A DNA stretch of 64,000 bases from the NCBI RefSeq assembly GCF_000315625.1, contig NW_005434669.1, positions 1,157,858-1,221,857 on the forward strand, in the 5' to 3' direction. Shown in pieces: positions 44,359 through 54,513 of this stretch. Position 1 is the stretch's first letter. Every line of letters begins with the position of its first letter. Under the pieces are notes generated by a model, which saw only the letters and a program-made list of their open reading frames with translations, was not told the origin of the DNA and searched no databases. Both the position numbers and the translations under genes were made by a program. This DNA comes from Guillardia theta CCMP2712. Its lineage: Eukaryota > Cryptophyceae > Pyrenomonadales > Geminigeraceae.

Positions 44359-44823
44359 CTGCGGTCGTAGATAGACCGCGCGTGCACCATCCTACCTTCC
44401 CATGACGGTGAACGAAGGACTCGGTTTGAATCGAAGAGAATCGATTAGACTCGGCGAGTCACTGATTCCGGCCCGGCCCCGGCCCGGCCGCCCCGAACTA
44501 GATGTTCTCTATTCAAAAGGTAAGAAACTTTTGTGTCCTAAAAAAGTAGTTGCCCCACCCACTTCCTGGGAAGGATTTGAGTAACAATTCGTCCTAGCTC
44601 TCCATGCTGATAGGAGGGAAGGAGTGAGGGAGTGAAGGAGCGGATCGAAGAAGGACGAAGACAAAGAGAAGAAGGGAAGGACAAGGAATAGCCAGTGCTG
44701 AACAACAAACCTCTCCTACCTGTCGGCGGACTCTTATCGTTCCGTTGGTCGCTGAGTGAAACAACGCAAACGTCCAACATCATTGAGTGGATCAAAGGCG
44801 ACCTCCAAATTGTTTTCTCGAAC
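44359..44823. promoter_or_regulatory. Divergent promoter region, fusion gene and ALG14
   Basis: About 465 nt between two divergent start codons, with a tiny GC-rich patch at 44465-44505 that contains CCGGCCCGG words. No other feature. Confidence 0.4.
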
Positions 44824-45456
44824 ATGGAAATTGATTTTGCTTTGTTCTTGTTGTTGCAAATTGTTCAGATTATTCTTCTGTTGGCAATTGCGTCGATTCT
44901 TCTTCTCCTTGTCTATCGCAAGATCGTCAGGCCCAAGTCAGGAGCATTCAAAACACTGATCGTTTTGGGATCAGGAGGGCATACAACAGAGATGTTAAGT
45001 ATTGCAAGTAGTTTGCCTGCGCCGTTGATTGATGATGCAACATTTTTGATCGCTTCTACGGATAGGATGAGCGAAATCAAACTGAGACAGAAGTTTCCCG
45101 GTGCGATGGTGAAGAAAACTCCTCGTGCACGGGAAGTGAAACAATCATGGATCACTTCTGTGTACACCACTCTGATTGCATCATTTCATGCAATGTGGTT
45201 TGTATTCATGATTCAACCTGATCTTGTCCTTTGCAACGGACCAGGAACTTGTGTACCCATCGCATATTCAGCGTTCCTGTTCCGTTTTTTCCTTATGCAG
45301 AGATCAAAGATTATTTTTGCAGAGAGCATTGCCAGAGTGAAATCCTTATCTCTCTCTGGAAAGCTCTTGTATCCGATAGCCGACGAGTTCGTTGTTCAGT
45401 GGCAGGAGCTCATAGAAAAGGCTCCACGTGCTCGTTATGTTGGCTTCTTGATATGA
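44824..45456 (+). CDS. ALG14: ALG14, membrane subunit of the UDP-GlcNAc transferase of N-glycan synthesis
   Basis: Single exon, 210 residues, start chosen at MEIDFALFLL because a membrane helix follows (IVQIILLLAIASILLLLVYR). Family motifs: LIVLGSGGHTTEMLSIASSL, KKTPRAREVKQSW, PDLVLCNGPGTCVPIAYSAF, IIFAESIARVKSLSLSGKLL, ADEFVVQWQEL. ALG14 anchors the catalytic ALG13 to the cytosolic face of the ER for addition of the second GlcNAc to dolichol-linked glycan. ALG13 is not in the window. A longer in-frame start at 44695 exists but adds nothing typical. Confidence 0.92.
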   Translation: MEIDFALFLLLQIVQIILLLAIASILLLLVYRKIVRPKSGAFKTLIVLGSGGHTTEMLSIASSLPAPLIDDATFLIASTDRMSEIKLRQKFPGAMVKKTPRAREVKQSWITSVYTTLIASFHAMWFVFMIQPDLVLCNGPGTCVPIAYSAFLFRFFLMQRSKIIFAESIARVKSLSLSGKLLYPIADEFVVQWQELIEKAPRARYVGFLI

Positions 45457-45531
45457 AATGACTTGAACATGATGAGTGTAAATGTGATCGATGATAAGAT
45501 TCATTGCGATTGCTATCTAAACGAATGGTCT

Positions 45532-46679
45532 CTATCCGCTGGATGAGAACAAAATCAAATAAGATGGATAACTCTGCGCATCTGAGGTGGAAACCAGGAT
45601 TGTTGGTTTGTCTACTTTGTCTGCAAGCGTGTCAAATCTGTAGAGATCAGGAGTCAAAATATCATAGTAACGTATAGTAAATCCTCTTGGTCTCACCTCC
45701 TTTTTGTTCGAGATTCAGGGATGACGGGAGCCGATCCTTCGACATGATCACCGACTGTCACATCACACACGAAGAGAGTAGCCAAGAAGATCATTTTGCA
45801 TCCCACCAGACGGGCAGGATGCACAGCAAGAGACTTTGCAAGATCTTCGTCTACAGTTGCTGCAAACCGAGCTGCGAGATCGCTACAAGTGGCAAAGTAA
45901 CAGCCCTTGCCGTATTGATTCACGCCGTCTTGCCCTGCATGTACAAGCAATCCCTTCTCAGCGATTGATATGACGTTTGCAGATGTTTTGCATCCATGCC
46001 AGACAAGATCGCTTGCTAATGATTGACGCGATTCATCCGCTTTGAGTCGCTGTTGCATCATCTCCAGGTATTTCCTGGTTCTGCTTAACAATTCTTTGTT
46101 CTGAACGCGCATGATCCGGACGAGCGAAACCTGCGGCAGACCTTGAAAGAAGCGGTCCGAGACAAGCTTCCACTCTTCAGTATCTTTGTAAACTTTCGAC
46201 AAGGCGAAGCTTGTAGTGCGGGATTTATGTTGCAAGAGAGGTAGGTTTTGTTCCCAATAACGTGTGATGTCATCTCTCTGCATGAAAGATGTGTAATCCT
46301 TTGCTGTGAAAGTTTCCATTGATGATTGTAAGAACTTTATGCACGCATCCCTTCTATTGTTGTTTGCTGCTCGGAAAATCATTTCCGATGAAGCGGTTTT
46401 CAATCGAAATACGCGGTCATCGTCATTTGTCACATTCAAGATGTCGTTGAAGGGAAATATTTTCACATCAGCCTCAGGATTGGAAAGGTCTTCTCTGTTC
46501 TTGGCAACGATGAAATGATTGCAAGTTATTCTGATGATTCTTCCCTTCCATGAAGTGATAAAGAACTTCTTGCTCTGCAGCTCAACAGCTTCATCAAGAA
46601 TCTTGTGTTCTACTGTGCGATTCGTTTTGACATCCACTCCTGTCTTGCTCTGGCCTTTTGTGCTTTTCTTGACCGGCAT
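45532..46679 (-). CDS. PH-like domain plus PARP-type (mono-)ADP-ribosyltransferase
   Basis: Two exons, 46679-45697 and 45637-45532, with a 59-nt intron. The N-terminal 130 residues fit a PH fold (KKFFITSWKGRIIRITCNHF, IFPFNDILNVTNDDDRVFRL, ending in an amphipathic helix). The PARP catalytic domain follows: the NAD-site His in LVWHGCKTSANVISI, then YGKGCYFATCSDLAARFAA with the Tyr, FLATLFVCDVTVGDH, and in exon 2 ADKVDKPTIL and SYPSYLILF. The Glu of the H-Y-E triad is replaced by a hydrophobic residue in PSYLIL, as in mono-ADP-ribosylating PARPs. The PH part may bind phosphoinositides. Converges on ALG14 with 75 nt between. Confidence 0.82.
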
Positions 46680-47275
46680 CGTGATTAGCTTTGATATGTC
46701 TTCTCAACATTTGTTCTCACAGCTCGTCGTTGTATCTCTCGTCAACGCTACTCTGTCGCCATCGCATTCCATTCTGGATTTCCTTGTGGTCAAAGTCCAT
46801 TCAAGCTCCCCTCAGGGCTTTACTAACACAAGATGTAGGACAGCACCCCCCAGTACGGCGATGACTATTTATTTGTTGTTATAAAGACAGAGGCAGTATA
46901 CCTGCTGAAACATTGCCATGCCACGGATGGAGATGAAGGTGAAGAAGAGGACGGATAAAGACGTAACAATGAGGAAGCTTCTATGATTGTGATGTTCATT
47001 CGAAGTGATGAGAGGGGGATGACGCTGATGCTGCTGCCTGAAAAGACTGTTACGGGTATCCTTGAGAAAAGTTGACCTGAACCAGGCCGTCCCCACTTGG
47101 GGAGGGAGGGAGGGAGGGAGGGAGGGAGGGAGGGAGGGAGGGAGGGAGGGAGGGAGGGAGGGAGGGAGGGAGGGAGGGAGGGAGATTATCAAAACAGCTT
47201 TTAGTTTACCTTCAAGATAACATCTGTGCCGTATGCACCACCATTTATCATGAACTCAAGAGCGGTGTCCGGCAG
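46680..47275. other. Region with (GGGA)n repeat and unresolved coding
   Basis: Contains a (GGGA)n tract at 47100-47184. A minus-strand hydrophobic frame (46902-47060, FLIVTSLSVLFFTFISIRG) and the start of the plus-strand HMA gene both could lie here; I could not decide. Confidence 0.4.
47100..47184. repeat. (GGGA)n tetranucleotide repeat
   Basis: About 21 GGGA units. Located upstream of, or in a first intron of, the HMA protein gene. Confidence 0.95.
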
Positions 47276-47587
47276 GTACCTGAGATGTCTTGCGGGCATT
47301 GCAAGTCGACCATCGAAAGAGAGGTTGCCCTCCCTCTTTGTCTGGCCCCTTGCTCGCAAACCTCATTATCTCAGCAGGTGGGAAAGATTGAGGGAGTGAA
47401 ATCAGTAGTTGCGAATCATGAAACGAAAGATGTACAGGTCGCCTTTTGATATCTTCCTTCCTTGATTTTTTTGTTTTTGAATTGTTTTGATCGCCAGGTG
47501 GAGTTCAGCGATCCTGCAACTTGGCAGAACATTCGACAAGTTCTGATAGATAACGAATTTCCACCCGAGAATGAGAAGGAAGTTTGA
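47276..47587 (+). CDS. Heavy-metal-associated (HMA) domain protein, copper-chaperone type (5' end unresolved)
   Basis: Exons 47276-47323, 47378-47437 and 47498-47587 with introns of 54 and 60 nt. The spliced frame has the metal motif MSCGHC (MxCxxC), then KSTIEREVGKIEGVKSVVAN and DVQVEFSDPATWQNIRQVLI, a full ferredoxin-like HMA fold of about 65 residues, ending ENEKEV. HMA proteins carry Cu(I) or similar ions to ATPases. The first strand of the fold should come from an upstream exon that I could not fix. Confidence 0.75.
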
Positions 47588-49777
47588 AAGTTTGAAATTT
47601 ACACATACACAAGCATCTGCTGGAGAATCATCATAATGACTGTGGTTTGACTCTTTCAGATGGGAATGAGATTGCAATGATCATGCCCCTCTTCTTGTCT
47701 GTTCTATATTTCCCACCACGCTACCGCACAGCAATGACTGAAAGAACCTCACGAATTCCCGGCCGGCCGGGCACTGACTAGGTGACACTGTCTGCCTCTC
47801 TTTACTCAAAGTGGACTCGAAGTTAAACAGTCCCATTGCCACTGGCGGCTGAGCACTGGCAGGCGGGGTCCCCGGGCCCGGGAAGCCTGAGAAACGCCGG
47901 TAGTGCGATCGGACCGTGTCTCTTCCAAGTTCTTGCACTGCCACGGTCACTGGCACAGTGTATGGCTTGTTACTTCATACATTGATTGACCGTACTGTCC
48001 GATGATGGGCTTGAGTCAATGGCCCGTGACTGAGTCAACTGAGTTACAAGTTTGAGTCGGCTGAGAGTCATGCTCAGCGGCTGGCGCCCCCCGGAAAGTT
48101 TAGTTAGCCTGAACTTCGGAACGGTTGCCGCCCCGGGTCACTTCAACTTCGCAAGTGGCCGGGCCGGGCCCGGCGGCCGCCCGCGCCGCCGCCGGGCGCC
48201 GCGGCGCCGCGGCGGGCCCGGCGGTCACCGTGTCACAGGCTCAGCAGGGCCCGCCGACCGCAGTACGGTCGGACTCCGGGACGCGGGGCTCACTGAGTCC
48301 GAGTCAGCCCGGCCACTGAGACTACGGTGCCAGTGTCCCGGCTCCGATCAGCAGTGTTCAACGGTTGTGGGGCCGGGGCCGGCCGTGCGGCAGTGCTGTA
48401 GTGGTCCGACCGTCACTGACTCGGACTACGGGAGCCCGGCCTCACCGTCACGCGTGGCGTGACGCCCGGCCGGCGGGCCGGCCATCCGATCCGATGATCC
48501 GATTGATTCGTGACTAAGCCGCGGCTGTCGAGTGCACTGCCACTGGCACCGTACCGTGACGGTGGCGCCGGCCCCCCCCGCCGCGCGCGACTCGGCGAGC
48601 GTACTAACAACTCCCGAGTCCCGGGGCCCGCCGGGCCCGCCGGGCCTTCCGGGCCGTCCGAAGTTTACGCCGGGTGGCCGCCGGCCGGCCCGGCCCCGGT
48701 ACTCCGACACTCCCAGCTATCATCTCCGAATATGGCATCACTGCCCGGCCACAGTACGGTAGTGAGTGGCCTGCTGCTTCCGGCCGGTCATCGTCTTTCC
48801 ATTATAAAAGGTTTTAGATATATACAAGTGTTTTGGCCTCTTCTGACAGCAGTACCATGAATAAAGTAAATTCTAAGATTAGATTTTTAGTATCATTTTA
48901 TGCCATCTATCATTGGAAACGGCTCTTATTCGCATTCTGGAATATTTCACAGCCATAAAGTTCAGAGTTGGCGTGCATTTGTTTCGGTAGAAATCTCTAC
49001 AGCCCCCCTCGGAATGTACGAGAACAAAAACATTTTGTAAAATTGGGACAATTTATAACTATAATATATATTCGAATGTGCCATGAGGCCTATCGTGATA
49101 GGACAAGCTACGGTCGAGTGGCTAAGACTGTAGGACCTCCTACAACGCTAGGAACGCCTTCCCACATTGCTGACCCCCCACCCTCGTCTTTTCCACTGCT
49201 TCGAGAACAGACCCGTCCTTTACTCATAAAGTTTAGTACCCACCTAGCATTATTTGTGATGAACTAGAACAGTACGCGGCTTTTTCCTCTTTACTGTGTT
49301 ATTTGAAGGGGTAGTATCGTAACCCTTTCACAATGAAAACTACCTCTACCCACTCAAATGTACCCCTACCCCTCTATTGCATTCGGTTTGATCTTGCAGA
49401 TGGAATCGGAGTAGGAGAGATGGTGGACCAGGCGAAGGGGAGAAATGGCGAGATGAGAAGAGAGTTGCACCAGAGGACGAGGAGAAGAAAGCCAAACAAT
49501 ATGATGTCATGAGCGATTCATTGAGAACTAAATTCATATGGAAAACAGTTATTTGAAGACGCAGGAGAAAAGATCCGGAGCTTTCGAGGCAAGGGAAGGA
49601 AGGCGGGGAGATCGTAGATATGCGATCCAAGTGGAGATCAGATACGAGTAGTGGCTATTTTAAGATTTGAGGGATCTAACCGGTCCAGATAGAATCTGAA
49701 TGGATGCCGAGGAGTTGGTTCGGAGTCAGATAGATCTAGCTTAGAATGAGAATCAAGAACGAGGCGATGGCTAGCCC
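47588..49777. repeat. Long intergenic region with the largest GC-rich island
   Basis: The island spans about 47755-48800 with stretches almost purely G and C (48160-48230). A sharp switch to AT-rich sequence follows at about 48800 (TATAAAAGG, ATATATAC), then a GGGGTAG / CCCCTACCC stretch at 49305-49385. No gene recognised; the reading frames in the island are composition artefacts. Confidence 0.65.
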
Positions 49778-52078
49778 TTGTTCACAATGCAACACATCAC
49801 ATGGAGGTGTATCGCCTCTGGAACATACTTCAAAAATCATGAGTGTCTTCATTTGAAATTTCTCTTGTTATCACTCAGGCGTTCTCACTCTTGTTTTCTT
49901 TCAGATCCCCTAACTGTCTTCCGCCGAAGACGGAAGGTTTTCGATCAAATGAAGTTTGATGGGTCCAATCATGAACCAAAGAATCCTCATGTGCGAGGCC
50001 AAGACCATCCTCACTGTGAAAGTCTTGACATGAAATCCCACTCATACGAAAAGAAAATCTGCATTGAAATACCGGAGTCAAGCATCAATTTCAACGGCCA
50101 CCTCCAGACAGTAGCAGAGAGTGAAGAAGGTTGTCTGAACCTGAGCATTCTGGATTCCGGTCACACTGTCAAAGATGATTTGCATCTCACTCTTAGCAGC
50201 TCTGGTCTGTGGATGGGGAGTCATGCATCCCAACAGCGCTTCCGAAGTGAGTTCAAGGAAGTGGATTTCATCGGAAAAGGTGGCTTTGGGAAAGTCTACA
50301 AGGTGTATCACTATTTGTCAGACAGAGAGTATGCAATCAAAAAGATTGAGATCAATGATTCCAACGCTGAGCATGTTCAGTCTGTGATACGCGAGGTTCG
50401 AATGCTTGCAAAGCTGGACAATCACGGGAACGTTGTTCGGTATTACAACGCATGGATTGAAGAAGATTTCTCGGCAAGGTCAAAGCGTCCTTCTGTACAG
50501 CTTCTTTCCAATGATGGATGCGTGTTGGACGAGGAGGAATCGACAGAGTTTGAAAGTGACTTGGACTCCGACATAGAAACTTCTATGACCCTGAGGCGTA
50601 CCAGATCAAAGTCGGACTCTTGTTCACTTGACGCTTCTCCAGGAGGCTTGTGGAGGGGCGACAGCTTTCTCTCCGAGTTTGCTGATGAGCCCAATGATGA
50701 CGATGGCTGGTATGATTCTTGGGGTCATGAGGACACATCTGTAACCGAGGAGGAGGAAGAACATACTTCTCCTGTCGAGAGGAAAGGCAGTTTGGCTCTG
50801 GTTGCAAGTAGAACTCGCAGCGTGTCCAAAGAGCCATCGCCAAAACCCCGGTGCAGATGGAAATATACTCTTTATCTTCAAATGGAGTACGTGATGTGCA
50901 GGACATTGGAAGAATGGCTTAGTAGCGAAAACCGCAAGGAAGTTGATTATGCCGAATCTTTCAGCATTGTTCGACAAGTAACATGTGCTCTCGAATGGAT
51001 TCATAGCCACGGAGTTGTTCACCGCGATCTGAAACCAAGTAATCTCTTCATTTCCATTGATGGAGTGATCAAGCTTGGTGACTTTGGCCTCGCACGTGAA
51101 ATAGCAAAATGCGCAGGAGACACGGAAGAGGCCAGCCCTCACTCTTACTCATCCAACCACACGCAGGGTGTTGGGACGCAAGTTTATGCATCACCTGAAC
51201 AGCTGAAGGGAAGGCAGTGCAGTGACAAGTCTGATATCTTCAGCCTGGGGCTCCTCATTGTGGAAGTTCATCACGTCTTCAGGACTGGAATGGAACGCGT
51301 CATGACCTTGTCAAACGCGAGACAGTCCATGTTCCCGGAGTCTTTTGACAGAGACTTTCGATTCATGAGTGCCATGGCACGCAAATGTGTCTCGGACAAC
51401 CTGGACAAGAGGCCAAGCGCAGCTGAGCTGATGGTTTCTTTCTGCCACACGCCTGTGAACAAATCTCATCTGCTGCACCAAGATTTGAATGTCTCCAGCC
51501 CTAAGATTCGCATCAGCATGTTCCCCTCACCGGACAGCAGCCCGTCCACTTCTCCGCAGCAGGATGTCCAGTGTGATCCCTTTTCTGCTGACAAGCTCGA
51601 GGCGATCGATTTGAACCAGGACAATGACGCCGGATCGCCCGACGTGCCTGCACCGCGATGTTCGTGCACGAAAGCCAAGCGAGTGTTGCACGGAGACTTT
51701 GTTGCCGACGGCAGACATCATGACTCCAAGGAGCACAAGAATGGCAGGCAGCTGCAGGAATGTGCACAGGGCGAGGGATGCGATTGCACATGTCCTCGTG
51801 TGAAAGAGCTTGAGAAGATTGTTGACAAGTTGCTGCACGAGAAGCGAGTTGCTCAAGACCGCATCCAAGAGCTCGAGCGCCTTGTGCAACAACAGGTCGG
51901 CCTTTTCTTTCCTCTCTTTTTCTGCGATCTAACTCTATCGCCACAGGCAAGTCTTGCTGCGTCACTCCTGTGCCTTGGGAATGTTGTATATACAGATGAT
52001 GGTTCCTCCTGCAAAATCCCTATCCTTCGGAATCGTGGACCGAAAACGCACAGCGGGCATATCTACTCCTTACAGTAA
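49778..52078 (+). CDS. eIF2-alpha kinase (PEK/GCN2/HRI group)
   Basis: Up to 766 residues; the first exon is uncertain because a good acceptor (TTTCTTTCAG) stands at 49904, so the true N-terminus may begin at MKFDGSNHE. The kinase domain starts KEVDFIGKGGFGKVYKVYHY; Lys in YAIKKIEI; the group hallmark NVVRYYNAWIEE; a large acidic insert of about 150 residues in the N-lobe (EEESTEFESDLDSDIE); then LYLQMEYVMCRTLEEWL, HRDLKPSNLFI, KLGDFGLA, GVGTQVYASPEQLKG. After the kinase come a Cys-rich patch (CDCTCPRVKE) and a short coiled coil. Such kinases phosphorylate eIF2-alpha to reduce translation under stress. No GCN2 RWD/HisRS or PERK luminal domain is visible, so it is HRI-like in layout. An intron may remove 51899-51949. 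Confidence 0.82.
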   Translation: MFTMQHITWRCIASGTYFKNHECLHLKFLLLSLRRSHSCFLSDPLTVFRRRRKVFDQMKFDGSNHEPKNPHVRGQDHPHCESLDMKSHSYEKKICIEIPESSINFNGHLQTVAESEEGCLNLSILDSGHTVKDDLHLTLSSSGLWMGSHASQQRFRSEFKEVDFIGKGGFGKVYKVYHYLSDREYAIKKIEINDSNAEHVQSVIREVRMLAKLDNHGNVVRYYNAWIEEDFSARSKRPSVQLLSNDGCVLDEEESTEFESDLDSDIETSMTLRRTRSKSDSCSLDASPGGLWRGDSFLSEFADEPNDDDGWYDSWGHEDTSVTEEEEEHTSPVERKGSLALVASRTRSVSKEPSPKPRCRWKYTLYLQMEYVMCRTLEEWLSSENRKEVDYAESFSIVRQVTCALEWIHSHGVVHRDLKPSNLFISIDGVIKLGDFGLAREIAKCAGDTEEASPHSYSSNHTQGVGTQVYASPEQLKGRQCSDKSDIFSLGLLIVEVHHVFRTGMERVMTLSNARQSMFPESFDRDFRFMSAMARKCVSDNLDKRPSAAELMVSFCHTPVNKSHLLHQDLNVSSPKIRISMFPSPDSSPSTSPQQDVQCDPFSADKLEAIDLNQDNDAGSPDVPAPRCSCTKAKRVLHGDFVADGRHHDSKEHKNGRQLQECAQGEGCDCTCPRVKELEKIVDKLLHEKRVAQDRIQELERLVQQQVGLFFPLFFCDLTLSPQASLAASLLCLGNVVYTDDGSSCKIPILRNRGPKTHSGHIYSLQ

Positions 52079-52498
52079 CATGCGCCTGCTATATGCTTGA
52101 CCTTGTAGTCTAGAAGTCGCTGCTGAAGCCATTAGTAGTGTCTGTGTAAAATGGTATTTTATGAACTGTAATCTCTTCCTTGTGACCCTTGACCTGCAAT
52201 GAGCATTCAACCTGCACCGAAATCTGATGGTCTCTTTCCATCGACAGGAAGGACGCATGAAGCGAAGACATCGTTTCTGATTCACACCACAGCTAAGTTG
52301 TCTCTTGCTTCCTAGCGTACACCACGTTCATCTCATGTTTCGTCAGATGTAGAGACTTTTTCTTACAGGTTCTTTTGCATCAACAATTCTACAAGCAAGA
52401 TAGACATTTTAATAACCAAAGATTCTGTCGTTCTCAAGGCAGAGGCTTCAGATGCGGCAGGAGGGGATCCTTCATCATCTCCTCTGCATCACTCCAAG
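52079..52498. other. Intergenic region
   Basis: Between convergent genes. No coding or RNA feature recognised. Confidence 0.4.
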
Positions 52499-53663
52499 TC
52501 AAATGAAATCTTTGAGAGAGAAGAAAGCTTTGTTACCAGCCGCACTCGCTGCTTCCACTCCCGAGCTTTCAGCCGCCATGACAGGAGATTGGAAGGCAGT
52601 GCGAGCCTTTGATTTTTGTTGTTTTCGACGGCCATGGGCTGCTGCTTCCACCGCATCGCCAGGTTTCTCCTTGAGCGGCGCTTGAATTTCAGCCGTCGAA
52701 ATCTTGCTCCTCGTGGCATGCACAATCTTTGCTGCAACTCGCTTTCGAGGAGCTGGGGGAGCGACTTCTGTGAGAGAGCAGATTGTCATCCCAGTTGTTT
52801 TTGCCTCCATGAACATCAGATGGATCAGCACAATAGATATGATTTTCATGCCCCTAACACCTCTATCACCTCGACAAGTCACCCTTGACTTGGCATGTGC
52901 ACACTCATTCTTGATCATCATCCACCCATCATCATATCATCATCACTTTCAACCCCAACAAGATCATCATGACATCCTAACATCGGGCACCTTTTACATT
53001 CTTTGAATCTGCGTGCTTTGTTGCTATGTTTGATAGACCTTGCAGTCGCTTGATGTCCTGGTACGCAAACGAAGCCCCGGCCACCACTGGGGCATGAGAG
53101 GGAATCGAGTTATCAGGGGTGTGAAGGAATCCCTTGGGAGGGATAAACTGTTGAGTCGATGTTTCTTCTTGTTGTGCTGAGGATTTCTGGCGCTTTTGCC
53201 TTGATACTGACGAATTACCCTGGGCTGGAGTCAGGACGAGCAGCTGCTTCGTTGCTTCACTGCATGAAGCTGCTTCACCTGGCCCAGTCCAAACGCCGAG
53301 ACGTAGACGAAGAGGAGCAGGCAAGCAATGCCTCCCAAGTTCATCAGCTTCCGACGCGTATCCAAAATCGTTGATGGGCGCGAAAGTCTGCAGACACGAG
53401 AAATTAGCAGGACTTGTCGTTCCATGACGCCCGCACCTTGCTGTCAGCACAAGGGAATCGTTGAAGATCCTTCGACTCCTTATGGTATTCTCATAAACAT
53501 TGAGTCGAGAGTACAAGGTCATCAAACAGAGTTGTTCGCACCTTCTCTTGACATCAACATGAACCTCTCCAAAATGATCGAGAGTGACGTGTTTGTCTTC
53601 TGCAGACATGATCAATCCGACATTGCAAACGTGCGCGAGGTTGCGTGTACCTTTTCTCTTCAT
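52499..53663 (-). CDS. Single-pass membrane protein, function unknown
   Basis: Assembled from five exons with phase-consistent introns. The start is uncertain: MKRKGTRNLAH at 53663 or MSAEDKHVTLDH slightly downstream. One hydrophobic helix (LMNLGGIACLLLFVYVSAFG) follows a basic segment (RRSRRIF, DTRRK). The C-terminal half is hydrophilic: SSVSRQKRQKSSAQQEETS, then after a longer intron EVAPPAPRKRVAAKIVHATR and AHGRRKQQKSKAR, ending FFSLKDFI. No family recognised. Confidence 0.55.
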
Positions 53664-54513
53664 GCGGATGGTAACTAGTGGAAGAACCAGATAGGAGGCA
53701 AAGGAGCGATTGAGAGACGAGCACGGTCACGATGACGGAGGGAAGTCAGCAGGTATTGGCGAGGAGAAGGAGGAAAGAAAGAGTAGGAGAGGAAGGAGGA
53801 GAGAGGACAAAGGTGAGCGAGCCGAAAAAAATGCTTATTATAGCTCTACGGCCCCATCCCCTCTCAGATCCCTCTCAGTGACCGGCACAGTAGCCGGCAC
53901 AGACCTTACGGGCCCGGGCCGGGCCTGAGAATTCCACAGACGGACGACAGGCGCCAGGTCAACCAGCTAGTACGACCCAAACATGCGGATGGACATTTGT
54001 GGGGTAGGGGTACTACTATACTGTAATAGGCCCCGAAGATCATTGGAATAAAAATACAATTGATGGGGGTGGGGTAGTTTTGGGACATCGGAGCACATGG
54101 CGAGCCCAGGGCTTCCAGAGGTCGAAGAGGATGAGGTGGAGGACAAGAACATGCTGGGGTGACGTGAGATGAGATGGACAGAAGTATTTGAGACAGTCCA
54201 GTCCAGTGAGAAGAGTGTTCACAGGGACAGGAGGCGCTGGTTGAAATTTGTGTATCCAAAGATGCAACTACTACTTGTCGATTTGCGCTTTCTGAGCAAG
54301 GATGCATTCAATCGAAACAAAACGGACAGGGATTGATATTCAATGAAACAATACCTCGAATGCTAAATACTGTGCCAGTGAAAATGAGCAGATGCGATAT
54401 CTTGTAAAGACAGAAGCATGAGATCATGGCCAGGTCGGAGTCACTCTAGGGGCGACACACAGACAGTTCTACAGCCCCAGGCATACTATGGCCTAAGGTC
54501 AGAGCGCAAGCAC
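53664..54513. other. Intergenic region
   Basis: Holds a purine-rich patch (53750-53815), a small GC-rich patch (53875-53930) and a GGGGTAGGGG-type stretch (53998-54080). Presumed promoter of the next gene; no other gene recognised. Confidence 0.45.

Noticed and set aside
46869-47299. Minus-strand two-exon reading with a hydrophobic helix (FLIVTSLSVLFFTFISIRG)
   Set aside because: Its first exon overlaps the well-supported HMA exon at 47276-47323 on the other strand, so at most the second exon could be real; left unresolved.
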